DNA of 11,204 nucleotides from Eggerthellales bacterium UBA948 (GCA_002293265.1 DBCW01000087.1:3433-14636), one strand, 5' to 3'. Positions 1 to 7,812 are shown, numbered from the stretch's first letter. Notes: generated by a model from the sequence alone, not told the origin. Translations and numbers: made by a program.

Positions 1-1160
1 CTTTGCGAGAGGTGACTGCTGTTTTAGAGCAGTTGGTCTTAAGCCTGCCATACAACACATTGAGTGTTTTTGAAAGGACAGCACTTGTTCAAGAGGTTCT
101 CAATATGGTGGTGGGTCTAGGTCCACTCGAAGAATTGCTTAATGACCCTTCAGTAACAGAGATTATGGTAAATGGGCATCAAAAGGTGTTCTTTGAAAGA
201 AACGGTTGCCTAAACGAGAGCGGCATAGTGTTTGATGATGACCAACAGTTAAGGATGGTCATTGATCGCATTGTAGGTCCACTGGGTAGACGCGTTGACG
301 AGCAAAGTCCTTTAGTAAGCGCTCGTTTAAAGCAAGGGCATCGTGTGAATGTAATAATTCCACCTTTAGCTTTAAACGGTCCGGTTTTGACGATAAGAAA
401 GTTTCGCGATGAGATATTTACATTGGATGAACTGGTAAGTATCGGCAGTTTAGACAGCGATATTGCCAAACTGCTTAAGTGGTCGGTGCTGGGGCGCAAA
501 AATATTGCGGTTAGTGGCGGAACCGGTGGCGGAAAGACAACATTGCTAAATGCACTTTCTGCTGAGATACCTGAAAGTGAACGTATTATCACGGTCGAAG
601 ATGCTGCCGAACTACGCTTTTCCACACATCCGCATGTTGTCAGCTTGGAGTCTCGCCCTAAAAACATCGAAGGTTCAGGCGAAGTGACTATTCGCGATCT
701 GGTGGTTAATGCTTTGCGCATGCGCCCTGATCGCATTGTGGTTGGAGAATGCAGAGGCGCTGAGGCCTTAGACATGCTACAGGCCATGAATACAGGACAC
801 GATGGATCACTTACAACACTGCATGCAAACTCACCGGGTGATGTGATATCACGCTTAGTGATGATGTCTCGCTACGGCATGGAGCTGCCGGTTGCGGTAA
901 TAGAAGAACAGATAGGCTCAGCGCTTGATCTTGTGGTTCAGATAGATAGATTTGCCGACGGTATTAGGCGGGTTACGCAATTATGTAGCTGTGAACTTAT
1001 TGAAGGCAAGGTCAACCTAAGCTCGTTAGTGCGATATGACTTATCAGAGCAGAAATATGTTTGGAAGCAAACACCACCTTGGTTGGAGTCTTTAGCACAC
1101 AACCCCCATATCGATTTGGGCGAAGTTGAAAGTTGGCAAGCATGTCTACAGCTGTCTTGA
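1..1160 (+). CDS. tadA: Tad pilus assembly ATPase TadA/CpaF (5' end cut by window edge)
   Basis: This is the cytoplasmic hexameric ATPase that powers Flp/Tad pilus assembly, of the type II/IV secretion ATPase (GspE/VirB11, CpaF) family. The reading frame is open at base 1, so the true start lies to the left; 385 residues are visible from base 3, and CpaF proteins are usually somewhat longer at the N-terminus. Visible signs are an N-terminal domain with GPLEELLNDPSVTEIMVNG near residues 40-58, the Walker A loop GGTGGGKTT at residues 172-180 (Lys178), acidic VEDAAEL shortly after it, the Walker B-region IVVGECRG near 245-252, and the CpaF-type stretch LDMLQAMNTGHDGSLTTLHA. The usual GEVRG is GECRG here, which is conservative. 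Its last bases overlap the start of tadB, which suggests translational coupling. The family call is firm; only the N-terminus is missing. Confidence 0.95.
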   Translation, partial: LREVTAVLEQLVLSLPYNTLSVFERTALVQEVLNMVVGLGPLEELLNDPSVTEIMVNGHQKVFFERNGCLNESGIVFDDDQQLRMVIDRIVGPLGRRVDEQSPLVSARLKQGHRVNVIIPPLALNGPVLTIRKFRDEIFTLDELVSIGSLDSDIAKLLKWSVLGRKNIAVSGGTGGGKTTLLNALSAEIPESERIITVEDAAELRFSTHPHVVSLESRPKNIEGSGEVTIRDLVVNALRMRPDRIVVGECRGAEALDMLQAMNTGHDGSLTTLHANSPGDVISRLVMMSRYGMELPVAVIEEQIGSALDLVVQIDRFADGIRRVTQLCSCELIEGKVNLSSLVRYDLSEQKYVWKQTPPWLESLAHNPHIDLGEVESWQACLQLS

Positions 1161-2140
1161 TACCGATGGTTCCGTTGCTTTTATCAATTGGCTGTGCGGG
1201 GCTTTGTGGTGCTTTGGGTCTACCGGCTTTGATCGATCAAATGTCTCAAGCTTCAAATCGCATGCGCTTAAAAGGTCGTGTCGGTGGCGGAGAAGTAGAT
1301 AGAGATGAAGTTTTTAGCGTGCTTCTACGCAATGGAGTAGTGTTATTTCGACCGCTTTCCAAATTACTATTAAGGATCGATCCGATCGTAAGGTTTTGCG
1401 GCAAGTTGGTTAAGTTGCTACGCATAAAAGGTCATAATACGAGTGTCAAGGTGATCTTAGAGCTGTTAATGCTCTTCGCAGTTTTAATCTTCGCATCGAT
1501 ATTTCTGCTTAGTGGTATGTGGCTTGTATCTGTGTTTGTTGCAATAGGCTTATTATTTCTAATAACCGCAAAAGTAAACAAAGCATATGCCGGCTTGGAA
1601 AGCCGTTTTGTCGAGCAGATCCCGGAAGCACTTCGTGCACTTGGAATCTGTTTTGGCGCCGGCTTTTCTTTGCAACAAGCCTTTGAGCAGGTCTCACTGG
1701 AAACTGAAGATCCGTTAGGTGCGGAGTTAAGGCAAGCCAGCTATGACATAAGTGCAGGTAAAAGCGTAAATGAAGCCTTAGCGGCTCTCGAATCCAGAAC
1801 CAATGCAGAGGACTTACGTTTTGCAATTGTCGCGTTAGAGATACAACATCGTTGTGGTGGTAGCTTAAAAGATATCTTGGATAATGCAGCAGATGCGGTG
1901 GTGTCGTCTGTTGACCTGCGCAGGCAGTTAGGTGTCCAGACTGCGCAAGCACGGTTATCGGCAAAAGTAGTTACGGTGCTACCGCTTGTTTTGGTTGCCG
2001 CATTATCGCTTGCAATGGAAGGCTACTTAGCCGCATTTTTTTCAAGCTTTGAAGGTTTGATGATCCTATTTGTTGCAGTAGCAATGGAAATCGTAGGTAT
2101 CGTGCTCATTCGAAAAATCCTTGGCGTCAATTTAGGCTGA
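1142..2140 (+). CDS. tadB: Tad pilus assembly platform protein TadB (T2SSF domain)
   Basis: TadB is one of two inner-membrane platform proteins that couple the TadA ATPase to pilin extraction from the membrane. From the ATG at 1142 it is 332 residues. Predicted membrane segments lie near residues 6-30, 103-123, 125-143, 275-298 and 303-325, with a T2SSF/GspF-like cytoplasmic helical domain between about 156 and 275. That domain has the typical pattern FVEQIPEALRALGICFGAG, then an LQQAFEQVS helix, a GxxxxEALxxL turn, and ALEIQHRCGGSLKDILDNAA. Length and topology fit TadB. The start is uncertain: TTG at 1133 is in frame and also possible, and neither has a strong ribosome binding site. It overlaps the 3' end of tadA by 19 bases and lies 17 bases upstream of tadC, so the three are probably co-translated. 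Confidence 0.92.
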   Translation: MSTAVLIPMVPLLLSIGCAGLCGALGLPALIDQMSQASNRMRLKGRVGGGEVDRDEVFSVLLRNGVVLFRPLSKLLLRIDPIVRFCGKLVKLLRIKGHNTSVKVILELLMLFAVLIFASIFLLSGMWLVSVFVAIGLLFLITAKVNKAYAGLESRFVEQIPEALRALGICFGAGFSLQQAFEQVSLETEDPLGAELRQASYDISAGKSVNEALAALESRTNAEDLRFAIVALEIQHRCGGSLKDILDNAADAVVSSVDLRRQLGVQTAQARLSAKVVTVLPLVLVAALSLAMEGYLAAFFSSFEGLMILFVAVAMEIVGIVLIRKILGVNLG

Positions 2141-2157
2141 TTTTAGGTGGAGGCAAA

Positions 2158-2829
2158 ATGATCTACATGGTTATAGGAATTGCATTTTGTGGCATTGCTG
2201 TTTTGCTGGTTACTTATGGATGGCTACAGCAAAAAGATATAGAAAAAAACCAGGCGCAAACAAAACTCAGACTTGGTGTAATGCCCACTAAACATGAGCG
2301 GGTTTCCCTGTTTAAATCGCTGCTGCTCAAAACTCCTTTTAAAAAGATCATAGAGCGTGGCATGAAGCAAAAGACACAAACAATGTATGAGCGCGATTTG
2401 CCGGCATGTTTAGAGGTTGTAGCGCTGGGCATGCAAGCCGGAATGGGTTTTGACCAGGCTTTTTCACTTTATACCGAGCGGTTTAATACGCCGCTGGCCA
2501 AGCAGTGCCAAACTGCATTGTCGGTTTGGCAAAAAGGACTAAAAAGCCGTGACGCTGGTCTTCGCGAACTGGCACAGCAAATTAATACACCTGGGTTTAA
2601 GCACTTTAGTTTCAGCGCGTTGAGGGCTCTGCGGTTTGGTGCACCTATGGCACCGCTATTACTTGATCTTGCCGAAGAGGCAAGAAAAGAATATCGGGCA
2701 AGCAGACAAGAGCTTGTCTCAAAAGCTCCGGTAAAGATGTTGTTGCCAACAGGAGTCTTAATACTACCGGCAATGCTTTTATTGGTAATGGGGCCGATCA
2801 TTTTAGATCTGCTCAGAAATATGGGATAG
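2158..2829 (+). CDS. tadC: Tad pilus assembly platform protein TadC (T2SSF domain, short form)
   Basis: TadC is the second GspF-like platform protein, expected to pair with TadB in the cytoplasmic membrane. It has 223 residues, an N-terminal membrane segment near residues 2-22, a basic cytoplasmic stretch, a T2SSF domain from about residue 79 (LPACLEVVALGMQAGMGFDQAFSLY, quoted here in part as ACLEVVALGMQAGMGFDQAF), and a C-terminal hydrophobic segment at about 193-218. The closing run KMLLPTGVLILPAMLLLV is typical of the end of TadC proteins. It is shorter than many TadC proteins because the central pair of membrane segments seen in TadB is absent. The ATG is preceded by a clear AGGTGGAGG ribosome binding site. 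It sits between tadB and the Flp pilin gene, the normal place for tadC. Confidence 0.9.
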   Translation: MIYMVIGIAFCGIAVLLVTYGWLQQKDIEKNQAQTKLRLGVMPTKHERVSLFKSLLLKTPFKKIIERGMKQKTQTMYERDLPACLEVVALGMQAGMGFDQAFSLYTERFNTPLAKQCQTALSVWQKGLKSRDAGLRELAQQINTPGFKHFSFSALRALRFGAPMAPLLLDLAEEARKEYRASRQELVSKAPVKMLLPTGVLILPAMLLLVMGPIILDLLRNMG

Positions 2830-2841
2830 AAAGGTTTTGAA

Positions 2842-3084
2842 ATGTTTGGACAAGGTATAAAAAAAGCTGCAAAAGGGGTAAGGAAAAGCATGAATGAACG
2901 TGCAATCGGATTGTGCGTGAAAGCAACGCAGAAGTTGCGTGAGGTTAAGGGTCAGGGTACTACAGAGTACGCAATACTGGTTGGAGTTCTGGTTGTGATA
3001 GCAATAATTGCCGTTCTTGCTTTTAAGCCGGCGATTGAAGACCTGTGGAATGATATTCGTGACAATATCAATAAGCTTAGGTGA
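2842..3084 (+). CDS. flp: Flp-family (class IVb) pilin precursor
   Basis: This is the probable major pilin subunit of the Tad pilus. The precursor is 80 residues: a long basic leader, then the prepilin-peptidase site VKG|QGTTEYAILVG, cleaved after Gly37, with Glu at +5 and Tyr at +6 of the mature protein (Glu42, Tyr43). The mature part would be about 43 residues: a hydrophobic helix up to around residue 64, then a short charged tail. Both the size and the Glu-Tyr pair are hallmarks of Flp pilins. Two in-frame starts are possible. ATG 2842 gives a 37-residue leader; ATG 2890 has a better ribosome binding site (AAGGA, 5 bases upstream) and gives a 21-residue leader closer to usual Flp leaders. 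It follows tadC by 12 bases. The family call is strong; the role as major rather than minor pilin is inferred from position. Confidence 0.9.
   Translation: MFGQGIKKAAKGVRKSMNERAIGLCVKATQKLREVKGQGTTEYAILVGVLVVIAIIAVLAFKPAIEDLWNDIRDNINKLR
3051..3070 (+). repeat. Perfect 7-bp inverted repeat at the 3' end of the flp gene
   Basis: TGATATT (3051-3057) and AATATCA (3064-3070) can pair around the 6-base loop CGTGAC, inside the last codons of the pilin gene. No U-run follows, so it is not an ordinary terminator. A 3' hairpin could protect or process the pilin message so that more pilin than downstream protein is made, but the stem is AT-rich and may be chance. Confidence 0.3.
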
Positions 3085-3089
3085 TATTA

Positions 3090-3698
3090 ATGCTTCAGCA
3101 TGAGCAAACAAACGGTTTGGAAGAGTCCAAACAACAAGTAGAGACGACTCGTAAGAGCAAAATCTATGCGGTGTTTACTTGTTTGCTTACTGTGGTGATC
3201 CTGTCTTTAATGGTTGTAAGCATTGTGGTTCTGTCACATAGCAAAACGAATGACTCAGACAATGAAGTCCATGAGTTGAATGCTTCAAAATACGTAGCTA
3301 GTTTGAAAAATGGTGAGCAGCAACATTCACCTCAAGCCGGCGTTCGCGTTCCTGCACAGTTCTGCCCAATAAAGGTATCTAACTGCAAAGAGTTTCAGTA
3401 TTTTAAGGGCGTTGGTATTGAGAGCTGGAAAACTAAAAGTAATATTCCTGCTAAAGAAGTAGCAACAGAGTTACTTGAGGAGCTTAGAGAGCAGAGATTT
3501 TCTCTCATCAAGGCAGATTACCTCGGTATTTATGGAGATTCTTGGGGTTGTACGGTCAAAAGTTCTGAGGATGAGGCGTATGTAATCTCGCTCATGTCTA
3601 ATGATTCTGAAGCAAACGCAAGCGGTGAATATGAGCTGAACATAAACATTGTTCACATACTAAAACCAGCGCAAGAACCACAGCCCACAAAACACTAA
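3090..3698 (+). CDS. Unrecognised single-pass membrane protein of the tad locus
   Basis: I do not recognise this family. From the ATG at 3090 it is 202 residues, with an AGGTG ribosome binding site 6 bases upstream; an in-frame GTG at 3081 overlaps the flp stop but has no good site. It has a polar cytoplasmic N-terminus with basic residues at 21-24, one membrane segment at about residues 26-48 (no cleavable signal evident), a flexible polar linker to about residue 88, and a folded extracytoplasmic domain. Three cysteines lie in that domain (Cys92, Cys99, Cys154), so a disulphide is possible. From about residue 119 a helix (PAKEVATELLEEL) is followed by strand-like segments. The same pattern, spacing included, is seen in the gene at 7245-7811. 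Its place between the two Flp-like genes suggests a membrane-anchored pilus assembly or surface accessory protein; that role is inference. Confidence 0.75.
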   Translation: MLQHEQTNGLEESKQQVETTRKSKIYAVFTCLLTVVILSLMVVSIVVLSHSKTNDSDNEVHELNASKYVASLKNGEQQHSPQAGVRVPAQFCPIKVSNCKEFQYFKGVGIESWKTKSNIPAKEVATELLEELREQRFSLIKADYLGIYGDSWGCTVKSSEDEAYVISLMSNDSEANASGEYELNINIVHILKPAQEPQPTKH

Positions 3699-3719
3699 AT
3701 GGGGGAGCAGGTAAGGTAA

Positions 3720-4001
3720 ATGGTAGCAATTGACCATAGCAATTTGGGTAAACAACTAAATAAAGTTGAGGCTGCAAGCAGGATTGCTAAAAACTCAATA
3801 AAGGCCGGGCTTGATGATCGTGGGCAAGCAACCGTGGAGTATGCAATTGTGGGTCTTGTTTTGCTGGCAGTGATCATGGGGCTTGTAGCAATTGCAGATC
3901 GTCTTGAAGAAGGTTTATTTGTCGAGCATGCAGCAGATAGTGCTTCTCACTCAGCCGGTCCAAATACGATGGGGGTTATTGGTGATGTGTTGTTATATTA
4001 G
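3720..4001 (+). CDS. Second Flp-like pilin or pseudopilin
   Basis: A 93-residue precursor of the Flp/TadE-type class. The leader ends DDRG|QATVEYAIVGL, with predicted cleavage after Gly35, Gln at +1, Glu at +5 (Glu40) and Tyr at +6, followed by a hydrophobic helix to about residue 60. The mature part would be about 58 residues, longer than the first Flp because of a polar tail ending in GPNTMGVIGDVLLY. That tail makes it look more like a minor or initiating subunit than a duplicate of the major pilin. ATG 3720 is preceded by GGGGAGCAGGTAAGG, which supplies ribosome binding sequence. Its stop overlaps the start of the next TadE-like gene by 17 bases. Class membership is well supported; major versus minor pilin cannot be decided from sequence. 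Confidence 0.85.
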   Translation: MVAIDHSNLGKQLNKVEAASRIAKNSIKAGLDDRGQATVEYAIVGLVLLAVIMGLVAIADRLEEGLFVEHAADSASHSAGPNTMGVIGDVLLY

Positions 4002-4527
4002 ATCGATCAGTAATGATAAGCCTATTAATCAAGCTCTTAAAAATCAGTGCGGCCAAGCTACTGTTGAGGCTGTCGTCATGATCCCTTTGCTGTTTTTGCT
4101 GCTTTTGATTCTGCTTCAACCGGCAATTATGCTCTATAACCACATGGTAATGCAAAATGCTGCCGCTGAGGGATTAAGGCTGCTGTCAACAAGGGCAGAT
4201 GTTGGTTCGTATAGTGCAGAGAAGTACGAAGGCTTTATTAAGCGTAGGCTGACCTCTATCCCACCGGTAGATATCTTTCATGCTCACACCAAAGTAAAAA
4301 CTTGGGATATCGAACTTACCGGAGCTGATGAAAGTAACGAAGTGAGTGTAAAGATCACGAACAAATTAAAGCCATTACCTTTGCTTGATTTAGGAGCCGG
4401 TATTTTAGGCATTACCGATGATGACGGATATCTGACACAAACAGTGGAGGCTATCTCCACCACACAGCCTGCTTGGGTTTGGCGCTCAGGTAGCGGTTTG
4501 CCGCAGGAATGGGCAGCAAAATGGTAG
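3985..4527 (+). CDS. tadE: TadE-like pseudopilin
   Basis: A TadE-family pseudopilin, a minor membrane subunit needed to assemble Flp pili. The frame is open further left, but the plausible start is ATG 3985 (180 residues; GTG 3982 is also possible), placed after a G-rich stretch at 3970-3974 and just before the stop of the upstream gene. The leader ends NQCG|QATVEAVVMIPLLF, cleaved after Gly, with Gln at +1 and Glu at +5. It is followed by a strongly hydrophobic helix and the TadE-like continuation VMQNAAAEGLRLLS. The extracytoplasmic part of about 120 residues is mixed alpha/beta and unremarkable. It overlaps the following large gene by a few codons. The symbol is given by family; two TadE-like genes exist here and tadE versus tadF cannot be assigned firmly. 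Confidence 0.82.
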   Translation: MCCYIRSISNDKPINQALKNQCGQATVEAVVMIPLLFLLLLILLQPAIMLYNHMVMQNAAAEGLRLLSTRADVGSYSAEKYEGFIKRRLTSIPPVDIFHAHTKVKTWDIELTGADESNEVSVKITNKLKPLPLLDLGAGILGITDDDGYLTQTVEAISTTQPAWVWRSGSGLPQEWAAKW

Positions 4528-6794
4528 CCAAGAATAAAGACACAGTTGATAAAGTAATTAGTGTGTTACTTATGTTTTGTGCAGGAAAACAAACTGTGTC
4601 TAAATATGGGGTTTGCGCAAAGGGAAGACGTGGCGGTTTAAAGCCTTTTTGGTTTGTCGAAAATGATGGTGGGTTTACCAGCGTAGGCGTGGTTATCGCT
4701 TTAACTTTGACATTAGCTCTTCTGTTTACATCAGCGCAGGTCTATTGGGTCAATTCAACTTCCGGCGAGATACAATTTGCAGCAGATGCCGGTGCACTTG
4801 CTGCTGAAAATGTCGTTGCAGAATATTATGTAATAGCCAGAATTGCTGATGCAGTTGTATTATCACTAAGCCTGTTTGGAATACTGGTCTATGGAATTGC
4901 AATTGTAGTAAGTTGCATTCCATATGCTCAGTCCGTAGGGTCAAAGCTGATGGAGTTTGGCAATAAAGTCTTTGAAGCGCGCACTAAGATATCTAAACAA
5001 GCAAACAATATGCTTGCAAAGTTACAAAAAGCACTTCCGTTCCTTGCTGCCGTTAATGCGGCTTCAGTAATATCATCAAATAAGTTTTCTCCACACGGAG
5101 AGGCAAATTATCAGGGTTTGGCCATCTTGGTTCCGCTCGAAGGTGAAGCTGAAAAGTTTGCTGACAATGAGGAAGCAGAAAAAGAAACAAATAAAATTGA
5201 AGAGACAAACGAGAAAACCGCTGAACAAACGGACGCTGCTGAAGAAGCCAGAAAAGAAATGGATAAAGCAAAGCTGGATGGGTATTTGGCTGATTGCGGC
5301 AGTGCGCCTAATTACTGTATGTATGAGCGAGCTTCGCATTTAGCGGGTTTGAGCGGAGCTAAGAATCCACACTTTTCTTCTGTTGATCTGTGGAAGTTTG
5401 AATATGCTCTGGATCGTGCGAAAGCTTATTATCCACAAAGAGCGGCAATCGAAGTGCCAACAGGCAGTTTGCTGGAAGAGCGAATAGACTCGCGAGTGCG
5501 TAGCCAGTTCTATCAATATGCGATTGAGGAAATGGCAAAAGGTTATGCAAGAACTGATGCGAGCGGAGCTTTGGACGCCTATTTCCCACTACTGGCACGT
5601 AATTACGATGAAATACGCAAAACACGCTTATATACCGACAAGATGTTTCCTGTTGATTCGGATGGCAAAATGCATGGTGTTTCGGACTGCTCGGAATTTT
5701 CAGGAAGCATTACGGCTTGGGGATCGATTGCAGACCTTGAGAGCGGCATTTATGTAAGCTGCACTAGTTGTGACCTAGGCATGAAAACAATAGGTAAGGT
5801 GGCCAGCGCCACGACAAGCACCAAGACCGGGTTTGAACATCACTATCGAAAGGTTGCTGAAGCAGCTGAGGCTTACAAACAAGCTTATACAAAATACAGT
5901 GAGTCCATAGAAGCTGCCAAAGGCTCAGCCAACGAAGCTTTTGACAGTTTTGAAGATGCTTTAGATGCCTTAAAAACGACAAGGCTTGATCCAAAACCTC
6001 CGGGCAGAAACGGTTGCATAGTATTTGCTTTTGATGCGATGAGCCATGCTATTCCTACTGCATTAGGCAGTGGCTTTGTATCTGGTGACGCGACACTCTC
6101 TCCACGTGTAGCTCTTTCGGCTGCCGCACTGGTAGAAGACACAGCCACAGAGGGAAACTCAATTCTGTCTTCGTTTTTGGACAGGGCAAAAGAACAATCA
6201 ATAGATGGAAGCTTAGCCGATGCCGGCTTTGGCGTATTTGATGGCATATTGGGAATGTGGGGCGACTTGCTGCTTGGCTACACAAAAGGCGTTGACTCGG
6301 TAACAACAGGCGTTGGTGATCTGCTTCGCTCAATTCCAATAGTTAATAGCACGCCCTTGGCATCGTGGGCCGAAGATGCTTTGCAAGAGGCAATAAAATC
6401 CCTTGGTCTGGAGGGAGTGAATCTATCAGCTCCTAAACCGGTTATTGTAAACAGCATCCATGTCGTTAATGCCAGTGATTCAAAAGCAATTGAAGCAATT
6501 GGCAAGGCTAAAAGCGCATACACTTCTATACCGGGATCCGGTTCCGGAACTTTAGCGGACGGTTTGATTGATGGCATATTAGTTGAAGTTGAAGCTCAGG
6601 GTAGTGAGTTTTTAGACCGTGAGTTTACTGTGTTTACAATTTCATTTGGCGACATTTTTGGAGCACCTCAGATTCCCATAAGGATAAAGCTTCCCGAGGC
6701 AGTATCAAGCAAGGGAAAAGACAAGCTTAAAGAAGGGTTGGAAAGCGTGGGCTCATTATTAGGGGGTGGAGGAAATGGCGATTTTTGGCAATAA
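4509..6794 (+). CDS. Giant TadE/TadG-like pseudopilin-type protein with large ectodomain
   Basis: A 761-residue protein that I cannot assign to a named family. Residues 1-50 are polar and basic. Then comes NDGG|FTSVGVV, resembling a type IV prepilin site with Phe at +1 (residue 56) but Gly in place of Glu at +5, followed by a membrane helix to about residue 79 and EIQFAADAGALAAENV, a TadE/TadG-like pattern. A second hydrophobic stretch lies at about 113-138, and a charged, probably coiled-coil segment rich in Glu and Lys at about 213-256. The remaining 500 residues hold scattered cysteines (263, 270, 394, 418, 421, 503) and alternate helix-rich and Gly/Ser-rich parts. The start is ambiguous: ATG 4509 has AGGA immediately adjacent, while ATG 4521 is spaced better. 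It overlaps both neighbours. A role as tip adhesin or large minor subunit of the pilus is inference. Confidence 0.75.
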   Translation: MGSKMVAKNKDTVDKVISVLLMFCAGKQTVSKYGVCAKGRRGGLKPFWFVENDGGFTSVGVVIALTLTLALLFTSAQVYWVNSTSGEIQFAADAGALAAENVVAEYYVIARIADAVVLSLSLFGILVYGIAIVVSCIPYAQSVGSKLMEFGNKVFEARTKISKQANNMLAKLQKALPFLAAVNAASVISSNKFSPHGEANYQGLAILVPLEGEAEKFADNEEAEKETNKIEETNEKTAEQTDAAEEARKEMDKAKLDGYLADCGSAPNYCMYERASHLAGLSGAKNPHFSSVDLWKFEYALDRAKAYYPQRAAIEVPTGSLLEERIDSRVRSQFYQYAIEEMAKGYARTDASGALDAYFPLLARNYDEIRKTRLYTDKMFPVDSDGKMHGVSDCSEFSGSITAWGSIADLESGIYVSCTSCDLGMKTIGKVASATTSTKTGFEHHYRKVAEAAEAYKQAYTKYSESIEAAKGSANEAFDSFEDALDALKTTRLDPKPPGRNGCIVFAFDAMSHAIPTALGSGFVSGDATLSPRVALSAAALVEDTATEGNSILSSFLDRAKEQSIDGSLADAGFGVFDGILGMWGDLLLGYTKGVDSVTTGVGDLLRSIPIVNSTPLASWAEDALQEAIKSLGLEGVNLSAPKPVIVNSIHVVNASDSKAIEAIGKAKSAYTSIPGSGSGTLADGLIDGILVEVEAQGSEFLDREFTVFTISFGDIFGAPQIPIRIKLPEAVSSKGKDKLKEGLESVGSLLGGGGNGDFWQ

Positions 6795-7245
6795 AGGACA
6801 AGCGGCAGTAGAAATGGCAGTGGTAATGCCGGTGCTGCTGGCGGTTGCAGGCATTGCCATAAACTTCATGATCTTTCTTGGAGATTCAGCTAGATTTGAT
6901 AGAGTAGCTGCTGAAGCTGTGCGCACCGAGGCAGCATCACCGGGATACGGCAAATATAGTTCAGTTGCACGTGCCGGTGATGTACAAGCAAAGATTGAGC
7001 AGTCGTTTGCAGGCAGCGATCATTTGTCTTTTGATGTCTCGGTTGATGAGAGTGGCATCGGCTCAAGTTCCGACGATGATGGAAGCATTGGATTTTCTTT
7101 ACTTCCGATGAATGAGACTTTTACTTGCACCATGAACTATCGACCATGGGGGTTTGGCGATACATTTTTCAAAGTTCGCTTTACCGGTATTCCACATACC
7201 AGGACTTATGTTATAGATCCGTATCGTCCGGGGGTGGTCTTTTAG
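6775..7245 (+). CDS. TadE-like pseudopilin (second copy of the type)
   Basis: A 156-residue TadE-family pseudopilin. From ATG 6775 the leader is only 8 residues, ending GNKG|QAAVEMAVVMPVLL, cleaved after Gly8 with Gln at +1 and Glu at +5 (Glu13), then a hydrophobic helix to about residue 32. The extracytoplasmic part includes RFDRVAAEAVRTEAASPGYG, a typical TadE-like helix after the membrane, an acidic Ser/Asp-rich loop near 98-106, and a C-terminal domain with several aromatic residues. An in-frame GTG at 6766 is possible, but the run AGGGGGTGGAGG just before ATG 6775 supports the ATG. It starts inside the 3' end of the giant gene and ends one base into the next, so it is tightly coupled. 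It may play the part of TadF in better-studied loci. Confidence 0.85.
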   Translation: MAIFGNKGQAAVEMAVVMPVLLAVAGIAINFMIFLGDSARFDRVAAEAVRTEAASPGYGKYSSVARAGDVQAKIEQSFAGSDHLSFDVSVDESGIGSSSDDDGSIGFSLLPMNETFTCTMNYRPWGFGDTFFKVRFTGIPHTRTYVIDPYRPGVVF

Positions 7246-7811
7246 TGAGTAAAAGTACATCACACAGTGTAAAAGTAAGCAAGTCAGCATTGAAATCGCA
7301 AGGCAATGAGAATTTTGAGCGCGAGACTTTCAGCCGTGCGGTCAAAAAACAAAATGTCTCAAAAAGCTCTAAGAGCAACAGGCAAAGGCGGCGTATAAAA
7401 GTGGCGGCTGTATTGATGGTAATTTGTTCTTGCGGGCTTTTACTCTTAGGTTTTCAGGACGCTCAAGAGAACCAAGCTAAAGAGGTTGGGGCACTTGAAC
7501 ACATATTAAGTGACACCTCGCTGCCATCTACAGACCCACTAATGTTAAGTAGCACGGTTAATGGATTAGAGTTTTTGGGGTCATCTGAAAACAACAATAC
7601 ACTGGGATACATGAGTGACCAACCGGCCAAGCAGATGATTGTCTTGATAGTAGCAGCCCTACAGACAGGTGGATGGATCCTTGATCACAATCAGCAAGCG
7701 GGGCTGATTAGTATGTATAAACAGGAGTCTTCGCAGAGTCAATCAACATATCTGCTCATTCAGTATATAGATGTAAGCGGAGGCTCTTCCATTGTGGTAA
7801 GGCAGTGGTGA
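7245..7811 (+). CDS. Unrecognised single-pass membrane protein, possible paralogue of the one at 3090-3698
   Basis: I do not recognise this family. The likely start is GTG 7245, overlapping the upstream stop by one base, with GGGGGTGG at 7230-7237 as ribosome binding site; this gives 188 residues. The frame is open further upstream, but that part only shadows the previous gene. The first 50 residues are Ser/Lys/Arg-rich and end in the basic run RQRRR, followed by one membrane segment at about 51-70 and an extracytoplasmic domain. PAK at 127-129, Leu139, Trp144, Leu146 and Gly153 match PAK 120-122, Leu132, Phe137, Leu139 and Gly146 of the protein at 3090-3698 at constant spacing. It has no cysteines in the outer domain, unlike that protein. 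Function unknown; the context suggests pilus assembly. Confidence 0.75.
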   Translation: MSKSTSHSVKVSKSALKSQGNENFERETFSRAVKKQNVSKSSKSNRQRRRIKVAAVLMVICSCGLLLLGFQDAQENQAKEVGALEHILSDTSLPSTDPLMLSSTVNGLEFLGSSENNNTLGYMSDQPAKQMIVLIVAALQTGGWILDHNQQAGLISMYKQESSQSQSTYLLIQYIDVSGGSSIVVRQW

Positions 7812-7812
7812 T

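Noticed and set aside
179..787. 202-residue open frame on the - strand inside tadA
   Set aside because: It lies entirely opposite the strongly supported TadA ATPase frame and shows no recognisable domain.
1231..1242. Palindrome TTGATCGATCAA within tadB
   Set aside because: It is a short self-complementary string inside a coding region with no supporting context.
5885..6577. Several - strand open frames of 90-120 residues opposite the giant pseudopilin-like gene
   Set aside because: They overlap each other and the + strand gene, have Ser/Leu-rich composition typical of antisense frames, and lack ribosome binding sites.
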